NCBI RefSeq assembly: GCF_050015995.1
Contig: NZ_JBNHEP010000149.1
Coordinates: 4,797-68,796 of the forward strand
Origin: Trichodesmium sp050015995
GTDB taxonomy: Bacteria > Cyanobacteriota > Cyanobacteriia > Cyanobacteriales > Microcoleaceae
Length of the DNA stretch: 64,000 bases
Reading direction: 5' to 3'
In this document: positions 37,332 to 47,622 of the stretch, in pieces
Numbering within the stretch: position 1 is the stretch's first letter
Layout: each line of letters begins with the position of its first letter
Notes under the pieces: model-generated
What the model was told of the DNA's origin: nothing
The model's input: only the letters and a program-made list of their open reading frames with translations
Databases searched by the model: none
Made by a program: the position numbers and the translations under genes

Positions 37332-38696
37332 ATGTTTCATCAGAAATGGAAAAAAAGAATTATTTTTTGTTTATTATTTACATTGATTTTTGTTAGTACC
37401 ATTACCTTAAACATTATTTTACCAAAACAATCGGCGATCGCTGTTAAAGAAGAAGACTGGGAAAAGTTTTTGCAACAAAAAGACTTTATTAAAGCAGTCA
37501 ATGAAGTTGAAAAACATTGGGAAAGAGACTATGAAAATTACTTTGATGAAAATCTGGCTGACTTTTCAATAACGGCTGAAGATATAGCTGAAACACTCAC
37601 TAATTTATCTAAACAAACTGGCACAAAACCTGCTGTTATCTGGGTTTGGCAACGGGAAAAACAAATGCAGTTAATCTTAATAACTCCTGGCAAAAAACCA
37701 GAAGTTTATAGTGTGACAGATGCAGACAGGCAAAAGTTAATTAATACAGTTAGAAGGCTAAATGTAGAAATAATAAATCCAAAAAAACGCAATACTACAT
37801 CATATTTAGAGCCTGCTAAAAAACTATATGAATGGATCGTAAAGCCATTAGAATCTAGACTAAAAATAGAAAAAATAGATACCATAATGTTCTGCTTAGG
37901 CATGAATTTGCGGACTTTACCATTAGCAGTATTACATGATGGGAAAAATTTTATTATAGAAAAGTATTCTATTTCTCGGATTCCAGCATTTAATCTGATA
38001 GATACTAACTATAATAAAATTAAAAATGCACAAATTTTAGCAATGGGAGCATCAGAATTTAAAGAATTAGAATCTTTACCAGCAGTACCAGTAGAAATAA
38101 ATAAAATTACACGATTCTTGTGGCAAGGTAAAGCATTTATCAATCAAGAATTTACAGTTAAAAATTTACAACAACAACGACAAAAACAACCTTATGAAAT
38201 AGTTCACTTAGCCACCCATGCTGAATTTAGACCAGGAAAACCCGATAAGTCTTATATACAATTTTGGGATGATGAACAAATTAACTTAGATGAAGTAGAA
38301 AAGTTAAAACTGAATCAACCACCAGTAGAATTATTAGTTTTGAGTGCTTGTCGTACTGCATTGGGAGATGAACAAGCAGAATTGGGTTTTGCCGGGTTAA
38401 CAGTAAAGTCGGGAGTCAGATCCGCATTAGCAAGTTTGTGGAATGTTAGTGATATTGGAACATTAGCATTAATGACAGAATTTTATCAGCATTTGCAAAA
38501 GACACCTCTAAAAGCAGAAGCACTCCGACAAGCTCAAATTGTGATGTTAAAAGGAAAAGCAGGTATAAATATGGGTGAGTTAAAAGGAACTACGGGAGAA
38601 TTAAAACTACCACCAGAATTAGCAGAATTTGGTGATGAAACTTTTTCCCACCCTTATTATTGGTCAGCTTTTACATTAATTGGTAATCCTTGGTAG
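37332..38696 (+). CDS. CHAT-domain caspase-like protease, exported
   Basis: A 454-residue protein. An N-terminal hydrophobic segment (IIFCLLFTLIFVSTITLNII) acts as signal or anchor. The CHAT domain fills the C-terminal ~330 residues, with catalytic His296 (VHLATHAEF) and Cys340 (LSACRTALGD), and ends HPYYWSAFTLIGNPW. No TPR region is present, unlike many CHAT proteins. CHAT proteases cut target proteins after activation and occur in stress and defence pathways; the target is unknown. Confidence 0.9.
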   Translation: MFHQKWKKRIIFCLLFTLIFVSTITLNIILPKQSAIAVKEEDWEKFLQQKDFIKAVNEVEKHWERDYENYFDENLADFSITAEDIAETLTNLSKQTGTKPAVIWVWQREKQMQLILITPGKKPEVYSVTDADRQKLINTVRRLNVEIINPKKRNTTSYLEPAKKLYEWIVKPLESRLKIEKIDTIMFCLGMNLRTLPLAVLHDGKNFIIEKYSISRIPAFNLIDTNYNKIKNAQILAMGASEFKELESLPAVPVEINKITRFLWQGKAFINQEFTVKNLQQQRQKQPYEIVHLATHAEFRPGKPDKSYIQFWDDEQINLDEVEKLKLNQPPVELLVLSACRTALGDEQAELGFAGLTVKSGVRSALASLWNVSDIGTLALMTEFYQHLQKTPLKAEALRQAQIVMLKGKAGINMGELKGTTGELKLPPELAEFGDETFSHPYYWSAFTLIGNPW

Positions 38697-38849
38697 GGCA
38701 AAAATTTAGAATTTAGAGTTATATCATGTCCGGTTGAATAGTTATAAATAACGAGGGAGGAGTCAGGAGTCAGGAGTCAAGAGGGAAAAGAGGAGAAAGA
38801 AAGTATAAAAAGGAGAAAGTTTTTTTATCACGCTCTTATCCGGACATGA

Positions 38850-38940
38850 TATTACCTCTTCTTAAAAAGAATAGGATTGATTAAAAAGATTTTTTTTCTT
38901 CTCTTGGTCGATTGGATATGGCGTTTAGCGTTCCGCACAA
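38850..38940 (+). repeat. R1-like fragment joined to R4 sequence
   Basis: ATTACCTCTTCTTAAAAAGA, then ATAGGATTGATTAAAAAG, followed by TCTTGGTCGATTGGATATGG and GC-rich R4-like sequence. A 71-codon frame starting here is probably spurious. Confidence 0.55.
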
Positions 38941-39099
38941 CTTCGTTAATGGCTGGGGTTAAATTGTTAATAATTTCTACTAGGGATTTAACTAATTTTA
39001 AATTCATAAAAACCTCTAATAATTACTTCGGGAGGATAATTGGGAGACTATTGAGACTAGCTGCTCAGTTGTCAGATATTCAGATTAATTAATTTTACT

Positions 39100-39600
39100 T
39101 TCAGTTTGTAGGTTGAGTTGAGGTAACGAAACCCAATTCTAACTGCTTGTTTGGAATTTNNNNNNNNNNNNNNNNNNNNNNNNNNNNNNNNNNNNNNNNN
39201 NNNNNNNNNNNNNNNNNNNNNNNNNNNNNNNNNNNNNNNNNNNNNNNNNNNNNNNNNNNGGTATTATTTGTTCGGTTTAACTGAGTTATACCCAACCCTA
39301 TTACAAATTAATTAATGTCATTTTCAGATGAATAAAGCAGAATTTTATCATCTCTTTTTTTGAGCGAGCGCTAAATTTGTCAAAGGAAATTCTAGTATTT
39401 GTAGGTTGGGTTGGGTTGAGGTAAGGAAACCCAACTCTAACTACCTGTTTGGAATTTGGTATTATTTGTTCGGTTTAACTGAGTTATACCCAACCCTATT
39501 ACAAATTAATTAGTGTCACTTTCAGATGAATAGAGCAGAATTTTCTAATCCCTTTTTTTTTGAGCGAGCGCTAAATTTGTCAAAGGAAATTATAGGAGGT
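39100..39600. repeat. 198-bp tandem repeat, two units
   Basis: GGTATTATTTGTTCGG occurs at 39260 and 39458, giving a 198-bp period. Each unit also contains TTGAGGTAA(C/G)GAAACCCAA and GAGCGAGCGCTAAATTTGTC. The first unit contains the N run. Confidence 0.85.
39160..39259. other. Assembly gap of 100 N
   Basis: Exactly 100 N. Without them TTTGGAATTT joins GGTATTATTTG exactly as in the second unit. Confidence 0.95.
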
Positions 39601-39837
39601 TGAATAGAAAAGTAAAAGTACCTCACAACAAGAGGTGGCAATGCAATTTTTTAATGATGTGTAGAGGGAGAAATGGGTTATTAAAAGCTGATAACTGCTA
39701 ACTGATAATTATTCACCGAAAAAGCTGATAACTGCTAACTGAACTGCCAGATATCAAAATACTCAAATAAAGAAAACTCATAACAATTAGTTCTTAAAAT
39801 TATTCTCTCTTGACTCTTGAATTTTATATGTTAGAGT

Positions 39838-41530
39838 TTATAAATCTGTGCGCAAGAGAAGGGTGTTTTGCCATTTCTCAATAGCACTTTCTATCCCTCC
39901 CCAATAAATATTTGACCAGCCTTCAATTAAATGTAACAAATTCCATGATGGGAAAAATCCATTTGTGTCTGCCTCATCCAGATTAAAAATTATTTTTTCC
40001 ATATTTACTGACATTTCTCTTTGTACCCAACCGATACTTTCATTATATTTTTCTTCTACATTTAAATTCTGATTAATTTTTTTTTGAATAGAAAAACCAA
40101 ACTTACCATTACTATGTTTGATCCACAGTCGATCTATCTTATTGAGAATTTGACACGGAATCTTTTCATAGATATAATCTCTCTGTATATTCTCTAATGC
40201 CATTACTTCAAAAAAAATCAAAGCTGATAATGAAACAGCTTTTACCCAATCACCTTGACACAAATATTCCTCTAATTGATAGAACAAATTATCTTTTGAC
40301 AATTCAGCTTTAGTTTGCCTGAGTGCTAATTCATAAGCATAATTAAATTCATCCATCTTAAAAGCACGGAGACAATTTTGTAACTGACGGCGACGACCGA
40401 CAAAATTTTCACGAGTGGCCACCCTAAGTTTACCTTCTGGGTCTCTAAATTCAATGGTTTTCTGGTAACGGGGTGCAGGTTTCCGACCTCGCTCTCTCAA
40501 ACGAGTTACTAACGCTCCCGGTAAACTACCCGCCACATAAAGTCTTCAATAATGAATAATGAATAATGAATAATTACCTCTCCTTGAAAACGGATAGGAT
40601 TGACTAATCATGAAAATTTTTATTTATTATCCCCTATCCAAGGGGAGGCTTTAAACCAAAATTTTTCGGTAATTTATGCCAGTCTCTAGCATTAACCTTA
40701 ATTAATTCCTGATCTGTCTCGGTAATAAAGCAAGGTTTATTATTCCGAAATGTTGCATGAACCGTGAGATGAACAACATCAAAAAAATTCTCTTCCTGAC
40801 TTTCCACTAGATAATCTAATTCAGTCAAACAACCACTTTCTTCTACTTCTAAATATAGAGGCGTTCTTTTAGTTGCTTCTAAAATACTTCCCTCCTCTGC
40901 TTCAAAATCTAGTTCATAAAAATGGTCTCCCATATTGCGGGGGTAACTTGCCATAAATACAACATTTAATGCTCGGTTATGAGGTTGATTTTGAAAAGAA
41001 AGTTGTTGATTATCCGTCATCCAACGAATAGGAATAATGGCAGGTTTACGCTGAACTAAAAATTCTTTACCATCGTGTAGCAACTCCCAAGGTAAATGAG
41101 CTAATCTTTCCTAAGTAGAAATAGCTAAAACAATTCCTTCCCGTCGATATCTATCAATTTATCTTTGCAAAATACGGTCATTTCCATCTAACCAGTTATA
41201 AAGTATTTGACCAGTTTTGGCGTAGTATTCTGGCAGTCTGGTGTAATAGTTTGCTTCCGACTTTTTGATTAGAGCAGAAATTTCTGTCAGAGATAATTGA
41301 TAAGATTGGTAATCATTGGGATTATTCCAAAAGTATCGGAATTGAGCATAATTATCTCCTATTAATTTCAAGTCTAGGTGGAGAATTTGCATAGCTATTT
41401 TCTCAGAAACTTTCCCAAATATATTTGATTTGCTCTACAGTTGCATTTTTGAGTAAAAGTCGCTTTTCTCCAGAAACAATTTCCACATTCTCTAATTTTT
41501 TCTGATGTTTTTTGAAACACTAAAAAATCT
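39838..41530 (-). pseudogene. Decayed CHAT-GUN4 gene
   Basis: Minus-strand fragments in order: a tail ENVEIVSGEKRLLLKNATVE (about 41520-41420) of a preceding gene; LKLIGDNYAQFRYFWNNPND (41392-41159); after a frameshift and TAG, LLHDGKEFLVQRKPAIIPIR with VVHLTVHATF (41083-40634, CHAT His region); an R1 insertion; then AGSLPGALVTRLRERGRKPA, NFVGRRRQLQ (AAA-like) and a C-terminal GUN4 piece with LWIKHSNGKFGFSIQKK (40536-39838). The catalytic Cys region is lost. The last fragment alone could be 232 residues, but it lacks its own start context. Confidence 0.75.
40546..40672 (+). repeat. R1 element inside the CHAT pseudogene
   Basis: AATGAATAATGAATAATTAC, CTCTCCTTGAAAACGGATAG, GGGGAGGCTTTAAACC and TTCGGTAA at the right end. 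CHAT coding resumes on both sides. Confidence 0.8.
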
Positions 41531-41633
41531 TCTGTGCAAAGTATCGGAATTGAGCATAATTATCTCCTATTAATTAATTTCAAGTCTAAGTGGAGAATTT
41601 GCATAGTTATTTTCTCAGAAACTTTCCCAAATA
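41332..41633. repeat. Direct duplication of about 95 bp
   Basis: The stretch AAGTATCGGAATTGAGCATA through CTTTCCCAAATATA occurs at about 41332-41424 and again at 41540-41633, with a small AATT insertion in the second. It covers the start of the CHAT N-terminal piece. Confidence 0.75.
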
Positions 41634-41938
41634 TAAAGGAAATATCAAGGAAATATCGACGTTTGAGATTGCTTCGCTGCCGCTCGTAATGACAAAAAAA
41701 CGTTTTTTTGCGTAAGTCCTATTTATAGATAGTTTCGCAACTGGAAATTTCATAGAATTTGACTAAATACTTATCACCTTTAAGGAGGAAAAAAAGTTGT
41801 CATTGCGAAGGGGATACTCAATACTTAACAATTGTGGATAAAAAATTGCGACCCCCGAAGTAATCTCTCTATTATCTAAGGCTATCATCTAGTTATTTCT
41901 TCCAATTTCGGTTTTTCTTGCTACTTCTACTATTATGA

Positions 41939-42178
41939 TTGAAGAGCCGTTTTAATCAATACTCAAATATGAAATATATCCCGTTTGTTTTAATGAATCT
42001 TTCTCAGAGACTTTATGGAATTTTGAAATCTTTGCAACGTAAATTAGGATTAGAAACAGCAGAAATTGATGATGGTTCAGAAAGTTTAATTCGAGAATAT
42101 GGTATATTTATATTACTCTTTGGAATTTTATTTTTGTGGGTAGCGTATCAAAGTTGGGAGAGTAATAAAGATAAGTAA
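41939..42178 (+). CDS. Small membrane protein, unknown
   Basis: A 79-residue frame; the start may be at ATG 41939 or at ATG 41969 (MKYIPFVLMNL). It has a polar middle (LETAEIDDGSESLIREYG) and one C-terminal membrane helix (IFILLFGILFLWVAYQSW). No ribosome site or family was recognised. Confidence 0.4.
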   Translation: MKSRFNQYSNMKYIPFVLMNLSQRLYGILKSLQRKLGLETAEIDDGSESLIREYGIFILLFGILFLWVAYQSWESNKDK

Positions 42179-42230
42179 TTTTAATTTTAATGCTTACCAA
42201 TGGATAATTCTAATTGTTAATTAATTCATT

Positions 42231-42335
42231 CAGTTGAAAGCCTCTCGTTTTAAGGACAAAAAGAAATAATATTTCCCAGTATTCAATCTTCTCGGTTTTA
42301 ACTAGAGGTAATCATCCATTATTCATTATCCATTA
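42231..42335 (-). repeat. R1 element, reverse orientation
   Basis: Read on the minus strand: GATTACCTCTAGTTAAAACC, then AATATTATTTCTTTTTGTCC and AAAACGAGAGGCTTTCAAC. It abuts the Uma2 remnant. Confidence 0.6.
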
Positions 42336-42546
42336 ATGAACGTTGACCTTGAAAAATCTGTTCAACCTTCAAATTCAATTCCGGAAAAATCAGGGATTTA
42401 TTAATCAAATACTCTCCTAGAAAATGTTGTACTTGATATTCTCCATCTAGAAGCTGATAAATAGAAATAGTTGGTTGTTTAGGATACCCAATAAAACGAA
42501 CAGCTCCTATTCCTAAATAATCAACAATCCAATATTCACGTTCCTG
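42319..42546 (-). pseudogene. C-terminal fragment of a Uma2-family endonuclease
   Basis: The minus-strand frame QEREYWIVDYLGIGAVRFIG, YPKQPTISIYQLLDGEYQVQ to FPELNLKVEQIFQG matches the end of Uma2/DUF820 proteins. The first ~110 residues, including most of the nuclease core, are absent; an in-frame TAA lies just upstream. Confidence 0.75.
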
Positions 42547-42806
42547 ATTTTATAATAATATTTGTTGGCAAACATATCCTCAAGATAGAAAAGAAGTAGG
42601 TAAATTTTATCGGATTTAATATAGCAATAGTAAATGATTAAGGAATTTTATTTCAGTGAGGTCAAGTATTTCAGTAGTGGACCGTTTCATCTTAAATGTT
42701 GCAATAGAAAACTTTCTAGAGATTGCTTCACTGTCGTTCGCAATGACAATTCTAATGCACTATTTTAGCTGAAACGGTTCACTACCCGACTTTCTTCTTC
42801 CTTCTA

Positions 42807-44228
42807 TTAAAAAGAACGCCTCCAATTAAAGAACTTCTCTAACATATTCTGCTGCCATAAATTTTTGGCATATTTCTCTTTTTTCAACAATAAACCTGCT
42901 TTACTATTTACCTCAGATAAAGTCGGGTAAATATGAATCCCAGTCAAAGCAGAAACAGGCAACTTATTCGACATTGCTAAAACAATTTCATGGATTAATT
43001 CGCCAGCAGAAATACCAACTAAATGCGCTCCTAAAATTTCCCCATTTCCCCTAGTAATAATCTTACCAAATCCAGTTGTAGCTGCCTCAGCTTGAGCGCG
43101 GTCTACACCAGAAAAAGGTTGCTTCAATACATAAACATCATCTCCATAACGTTCCTTTGCTTGCTTTTCTGTTAACCCAACCCTTGCCAATTCTGGGTCA
43201 GTAAAAGTTGCCCACGGAATAACCCGATAATTAGCCTTACTAATTGGAAAAAACAAGGCATTTGTTAAAGCAACAACCGCTTCATAACCCGCCACATGAG
43301 TAAACTGATAACCACCAATTACATCTCCACAAGCATAAATTTTAGAATTAGTAGTTTGCAATTTATCATTAACAATAATTCCTTGCTTTCCTACTTCGAC
43401 ACCAGCAGCTTCTAAATTCAAAGATTCTACATTGGGCAACCTACCACCAGCAACTAAAATTTCATCAACTATAATATTTTTTCCACCTGCCGTTAATTGC
43501 TTTTTGCCATCCACAACTTCCACTTTTTCTGCCCTAGTTTCCTTTAAAATCTTAATTCCTTCCGACTTAAATTGTTCCTGTACAACTAGAGCAGCTTCCG
43601 GTTCTTCCTTCGGTAAAATATGACTTCTACTAGAAATAATAGTTACATCACTACCAAGACGAGAAAAAGCTTGACCTAATTCACAACCTATCGGACCCGC
43701 GCCAATTATTGCCAAAGCATTTGGTCGTTCTTGTAGAGAAAATACCTTTTCATTTGTTAGGAAACCAGCAGAATTTAACCCTTCTACAGATGGAATTGCT
43801 GGTCGAGAACCTGTGGAAATAACAAAAGCTCTTGCAGTTAATTGTTGACCATCAACTTCAAAAGTTTTCTTATCTATAAATTTACCTTCCCCAAAAATAA
43901 CTTCAACACCTAAACCTCGAAATCTTTCCGGTGAATCATGGGGTTGAATATTAGCAATTACTTGTTGAGCATGACTAGTTGCTTTGGCAAATTCAATTTC
44001 TGGAGGTTGAGTATAAATGCCAAATTTAGCAGCATTTTTTACTTCATAAGCAACACGAGAAGCATGAATTAAAGACTTACTAGGAACACAACCAAACCAC
44101 AAACAATCACCACCCAATTTATCTTTTTCTACTAATGCTACTTTAGCTTTTAATTGAGCAGCAGCAGAAGCTACTACTAAACCAGCAGAACCACCACCAA
44201 TTATTACAATATCATATTTAACTGCCAT
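42807..44228 (-). CDS. MerA/Lpd-type flavoprotein disulfide reductase
   Basis: A 473-residue FAD enzyme. FAD loop IVIIGGGSAGLVVA, redox Cys pair Cys42/Cys47 (GGDCLWFGCVPSKSL), NAD(P) loop AIIGAGPIGCELGQAFSRLG, second FAD contact IYACGDVIGG, and the C-terminal His-Glu region HIYPTLSEVN. It lacks an N-terminal heavy-metal domain and the C-terminal Cys pair of true MerA, so a mercuric-reductase-like or dihydrolipoamide-type reductase is the safe call. The ribosome site GAGGTAAAATC is well placed. Confidence 0.92.
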   Translation of the reverse strand: MAVKYDIVIIGGGSAGLVVASAAAQLKAKVALVEKDKLGGDCLWFGCVPSKSLIHASRVAYEVKNAAKFGIYTQPPEIEFAKATSHAQQVIANIQPHDSPERFRGLGVEVIFGEGKFIDKKTFEVDGQQLTARAFVISTGSRPAIPSVEGLNSAGFLTNEKVFSLQERPNALAIIGAGPIGCELGQAFSRLGSDVTIISSRSHILPKEEPEAALVVQEQFKSEGIKILKETRAEKVEVVDGKKQLTAGGKNIIVDEILVAGGRLPNVESLNLEAAGVEVGKQGIIVNDKLQTTNSKIYACGDVIGGYQFTHVAGYEAVVALTNALFFPISKANYRVIPWATFTDPELARVGLTEKQAKERYGDDVYVLKQPFSGVDRAQAEAATTGFGKIITRGNGEILGAHLVGISAGELIHEIVLAMSNKLPVSALTGIHIYPTLSEVNSKAGLLLKKEKYAKNLWQQNMLEKFFNWRRSF

Positions 44229-45315
44229 GATTTTACCTCTATATTAATAGTCAAAAAAAGAAGCAATAAAGAAGAATAAAAAAGGAATAAATTCAAACAA
44301 ATAACCATTTTTTTAATGATAGGTAAAACAACCAAAAAATAACTATTAAAAGTAATTTTTAAATTATTGTTCCTATTATCTCTTTGATGAATAAATTTTA
44401 CCTACCACTCCCTACCTAATAGCTCGTACCAAGCATGAAAAAAAAATTACAAATAATGAAAAGGAAGAGGAAAGTGTGAAGAAGGAAGAAGGTTAGAAAG
44501 AAAGAATAAAAATTTTATTATTTTTCCCTCAATCAAAGTAACTATTCAGCTATTAGCGGTATGCAATCAGCTTTTTTTGTGAATAAATAATAAAAGCGAT
44601 TTGCTATGGATATCTAAATTTTTATGATGTACTTTTATCCATAATTAAAGATGGTAATTTAGCATCTCAATATTGCCATACGACTTAATTTTGTATGAAC
44701 CTAATAGCTGAAGGCTGAAGGCTGAAGGCTGAATGTTTACCAATCAAATCAAGAACTTTGTACAAAAAATAAGTAGTTATAATCAAGTTCCCTGATTTCT
44801 AGCAAACATTTATAAAAGTAGTTGAACTTATTAAAGACAATATTATCAAGATAGTCTGATGTTCTCATGACAAGGCACTTATAAAACAAGTTAACTGCAC
44901 TCGAGAAAGCATATTCTCAGTTGACCAGAAAATAAGGTCTCAAGCTTCCCCTTTAAAGGAGATAAAAAAAGAAAATTTAGTATTTCAAGCTCCTTACTTG
45001 AGTAGGAAGTACTTTTAACTGATAACTGATAACTGATAACTGAAATGATATAATCTCCAATTAACTGTTAAACCAAAGATTGACACAGGAGGTAATTAAT
45101 TGGAGAAACTTAAATAATTACTTTCCTATCCACCCCACGCAATAACAGTAATAGGTAACAACAGCTCTAGCTCTTTTTATATTGACCTTATAAATCAGTT
45201 CTACAACCTTCTAATAATTATTTAAGCCTTACAAGATTAGTAGTATCTGAGAAACTACTGAATCTTGATTAAGAACCTATAAACTTAAGAGGGTTTTAGA
45301 TGAACTATCTTAATT
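44229..45315. other. Intergenic region
   Basis: No gene in about 1.1 kb. It holds a GGCTGAA heptamer tract (44707-44733), an R1-like minus segment (about 44930-45005) and an ACTGATA tract (45018-45043). Confidence 0.5.
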
Positions 45316-45783
45316 TTACACTCCTTCTACAGTAGGTGTTGAAGTTTTCTTTTCTGTAGAATTACTGAAGAATTTTTGACTTATCCAAGAGGTTAAAATA
45401 TGAGATAATAAACCAAAAGGTCCGGCAAATAAACAAAAAATTATTGAGTGGGCAGTCCAAACACCAGTGCGTTGCCCTTCCCAATAAATCCAACGACCAA
45501 CAAACAAATCCATAACTAAAAAATGAATCCATCCTGTTGCTGCTGCTGATTCTTCTCCAAAGAATTTAGCAATATCTGACAGAGTAGGATTGGATAAAGC
45601 TGCAGCAGATTCAGGGGTAAGACTACTAATAAGTAAATAAAGATAAACGGCTACTAATAATATAAAAGGAATAAAAGATTCCATAATTTTACGAGTCACT
45701 TTCCAGTTAGGCAAAAATATAATTAATGCCCAGAATGGTAATACAAATAAATTAGCACCGTTGAAAATTAAATCGATAGTCAT
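45316..45783 (-). CDS. ABA4-like membrane protein
   Basis: A 155-residue protein with four membrane helices (for example LFVLPFWALIIFLPNW, FIPFILLVAVYLYLLI, GWIHFLVMDLFVGRWIYWEG, IFCLFAGPFGLLSHILT). The ABA4/DUF4281 marks W-H-x-L-x-x-D-L-F-V-G and FAGPxGLLxH are present. Plant ABA4 is needed for neoxanthin formation; cyanobacterial relatives are linked to carotenoids, but their reaction is not settled. GGAGTG precedes the ATG. It diverges from the serpin with only 31 bp between the starts. Confidence 0.88.
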   Translation of the reverse strand: MTIDLIFNGANLFVLPFWALIIFLPNWKVTRKIMESFIPFILLVAVYLYLLISSLTPESAAALSNPTLSDIAKFFGEESAAATGWIHFLVMDLFVGRWIYWEGQRTGVWTAHSIIFCLFAGPFGLLSHILTSWISQKFFSNSTEKKTSTPTVEGV

Positions 45784-45814
45784 TGTTATTTATTCACTCC
45801 ACTAAGGTAATAAA

Positions 45815-47128
45815 ATGTTCAAAGAACTTATAAATAAATGTTATGCTATTTCTGCCAAAATGTCTCCAGGGATAATTGCTTTAATTGTAATTTTTGGAGT
45901 CTATCATTTACCAGGAGCTGCAATAAAGTCAAAGAATCATAAAAATCATACCGATAATCATACAAATCAGATGCAGAATAAGTTAGCTCAAACAGGATAC
46001 ATGGATATGAGTATGAAATTAGTTTCTGCTAATAATCGATTTGCTTTTCAACTATTTTCAGAAATTAATAAATCACACTCAAATGACAATATCTTTATCT
46101 CACCGAGTAGTATAGCGATCGCCCTATCAATGACCTACAATGGTGCTAGTGGAAAAACTCAAGAAGCTATGGCTAAAACTTTAAATTTTCAGGGAATGAG
46201 TTTAGAAGAAGTTAATCAAGCAAACAAAGATTTAGGCATTTTATTAAATAGTTTAAATACAGACATTAAATTAGATATTGGCAACTCAATTTGGGCGAAA
46301 AAAGGAATATCTTTCGACCAAAATTTTCTACAAAGAAATCAAGATTTTTATCAAAGTAAAGTAAGTGCAATCGACTTTAATCATCCTCAAACACCAGAGA
46401 TTATCAATAATTGGGTCAAGGATTGTACTGAGGGAAAAATCGATCAAATTATCGATCAACTAAAGCCTAATGCCGTCATGGTCTTGTTAAATGCGATTTA
46501 TTTTAAAGCTAATTGGCAGCAAGAATTTTCAGAAAAATCTACGAAAGAATTACCTTTTTATCTACCAAACGGAAATCAAAAAAAACATCCAATTATGTTT
46601 CAATCATCTCAACATTTATATTACGAAGATGAAGATTTTCAAGCAGTTAGCTTACCCTATGGAGAAGGTCGTGTAAGTATGTATATATTTCTGCCTGCTG
46701 AACAACTAGGATTAGAGAAATTTTATCAAATTTTAAACGATAAAAACTGGCAAGATTGGATGTTCCAGTTTGAGTATCAAAAAGTTAATTTAGGTTTGCC
46801 AAAATTTAAAACTGAATATGAAGTTACCCTCAATAATGTTTTGAAATCTTTGGGAATGGAAATAGCTTTTGACAAAAGAACGGCAGATTTTTCTGGAATG
46901 CGTCCTACTCCACCAGAGTTATATATTGATGAAGTTAAACATAAAACATTTGTTGAAGTTAATGAAGCTGGAACAGAAGCAGCAGCAACTACGAGTATAA
47001 CAATGGGAACGAGAAGTGCAGAAATAGTGGTTGATATGTTAGTTGACCGTCCTTTCTTTTTTGCAATTAGAGATAATGATTCTGGAACTATTTTGTTTAT
47101 GGGAGAAATTACAAATCCAAAAACGTGA
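45815..47128 (+). CDS. Serpin, membrane-anchored, intact
   Basis: A 437-residue protease inhibitor. An N-terminal hydrophobic segment (about 18-36) is likely a signal or anchor. The serpin fold starts NRFAFQLFSEI and has NIFISPSSIAIALSMTYNGA, MVLLNAIYFKANWQQEF, FIDEVKHKTFVEVNEAG and ends DRPFFFAIRDNDSGTILFMG. The reactive loop runs from Glu384 (hinge EAGTEAAATT), placing the P1-P1' bond at Arg400-Ser401 by family numbering, which predicts inhibition of trypsin-like proteases. AAGGTAATAAA precedes the ATG. Two defective relatives follow. Confidence 0.93.
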   Translation: MFKELINKCYAISAKMSPGIIALIVIFGVYHLPGAAIKSKNHKNHTDNHTNQMQNKLAQTGYMDMSMKLVSANNRFAFQLFSEINKSHSNDNIFISPSSIAIALSMTYNGASGKTQEAMAKTLNFQGMSLEEVNQANKDLGILLNSLNTDIKLDIGNSIWAKKGISFDQNFLQRNQDFYQSKVSAIDFNHPQTPEIINNWVKDCTEGKIDQIIDQLKPNAVMVLLNAIYFKANWQQEFSEKSTKELPFYLPNGNQKKHPIMFQSSQHLYYEDEDFQAVSLPYGEGRVSMYIFLPAEQLGLEKFYQILNDKNWQDWMFQFEYQKVNLGLPKFKTEYEVTLNNVLKSLGMEIAFDKRTADFSGMRPTPPELYIDEVKHKTFVEVNEAGTEAAATTSITMGTRSAEIVVDMLVDRPFFFAIRDNDSGTILFMGEITNPKT

Positions 47129-47409
47129 TTAAAAGGGAATAGGGAATAGAAAACAAAGGCAAGGACATTTGGTATCTATACTTTTGAAGTCAGAGTGACA
47201 AAAGAGTAGATGATTCTTAAATTTGTTTTATCCCCTTTATTGCTTGAGAAAATCAAATAACTATTGCCACATAGGAAATAGTTGACACAAAAGCAGTTTT
47301 TCCCGGAGCAACTCCAGAGTGCTTCATAAAATGGGAAGTCGCCAGTGTTGAGGGTTGATTATTTTTGGCATTTGCTATTATTAGATTAACCAAAATAGAA
47401 AGTATAGAG

Positions 47410-47604
47410 ATGAGCGAGAAAATCAATAAATTAGTTTCTGCTAATAACAAATTTGCCTTTCAACTATTTTCAGAAATTCCGAAATCCCAGTCAAATGAAA
47501 ATATTTTTATATCGCCCAGTAGTATAGCAATCTCCCTATCAATGATTTACAATGGCGCCGCCGGAAAAACTCAAGAAGCTATGGCTAAAACTTTAAACTT
47601 TTGA
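47410..47604 (+). pseudogene. N-terminal serpin fragment
   Basis: MSEKINKLVSANNKFAFQLF continues to NIFISPSSIAISLSMIYNGA and AKTLNF, then stops. It equals residues ~70-130 of the intact serpin, without the anchor and without the inhibitory body. The next serpin begins 18 bp later, so it is a partial tandem copy. Confidence 0.8.
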
Positions 47605-47622
47605 ATCTAGAGAAGTAAAAGA

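Noticed and set aside
38877..39092. 71-residue protein after the CHAT gene
   Set aside because: Its first third is R1/R4 repeat sequence and the rest has no recognisable features.
47253..47450. Minus-strand 65-residue frame between serpins
   Set aside because: It overlaps the serpin fragment and has no ribosome site or family match.
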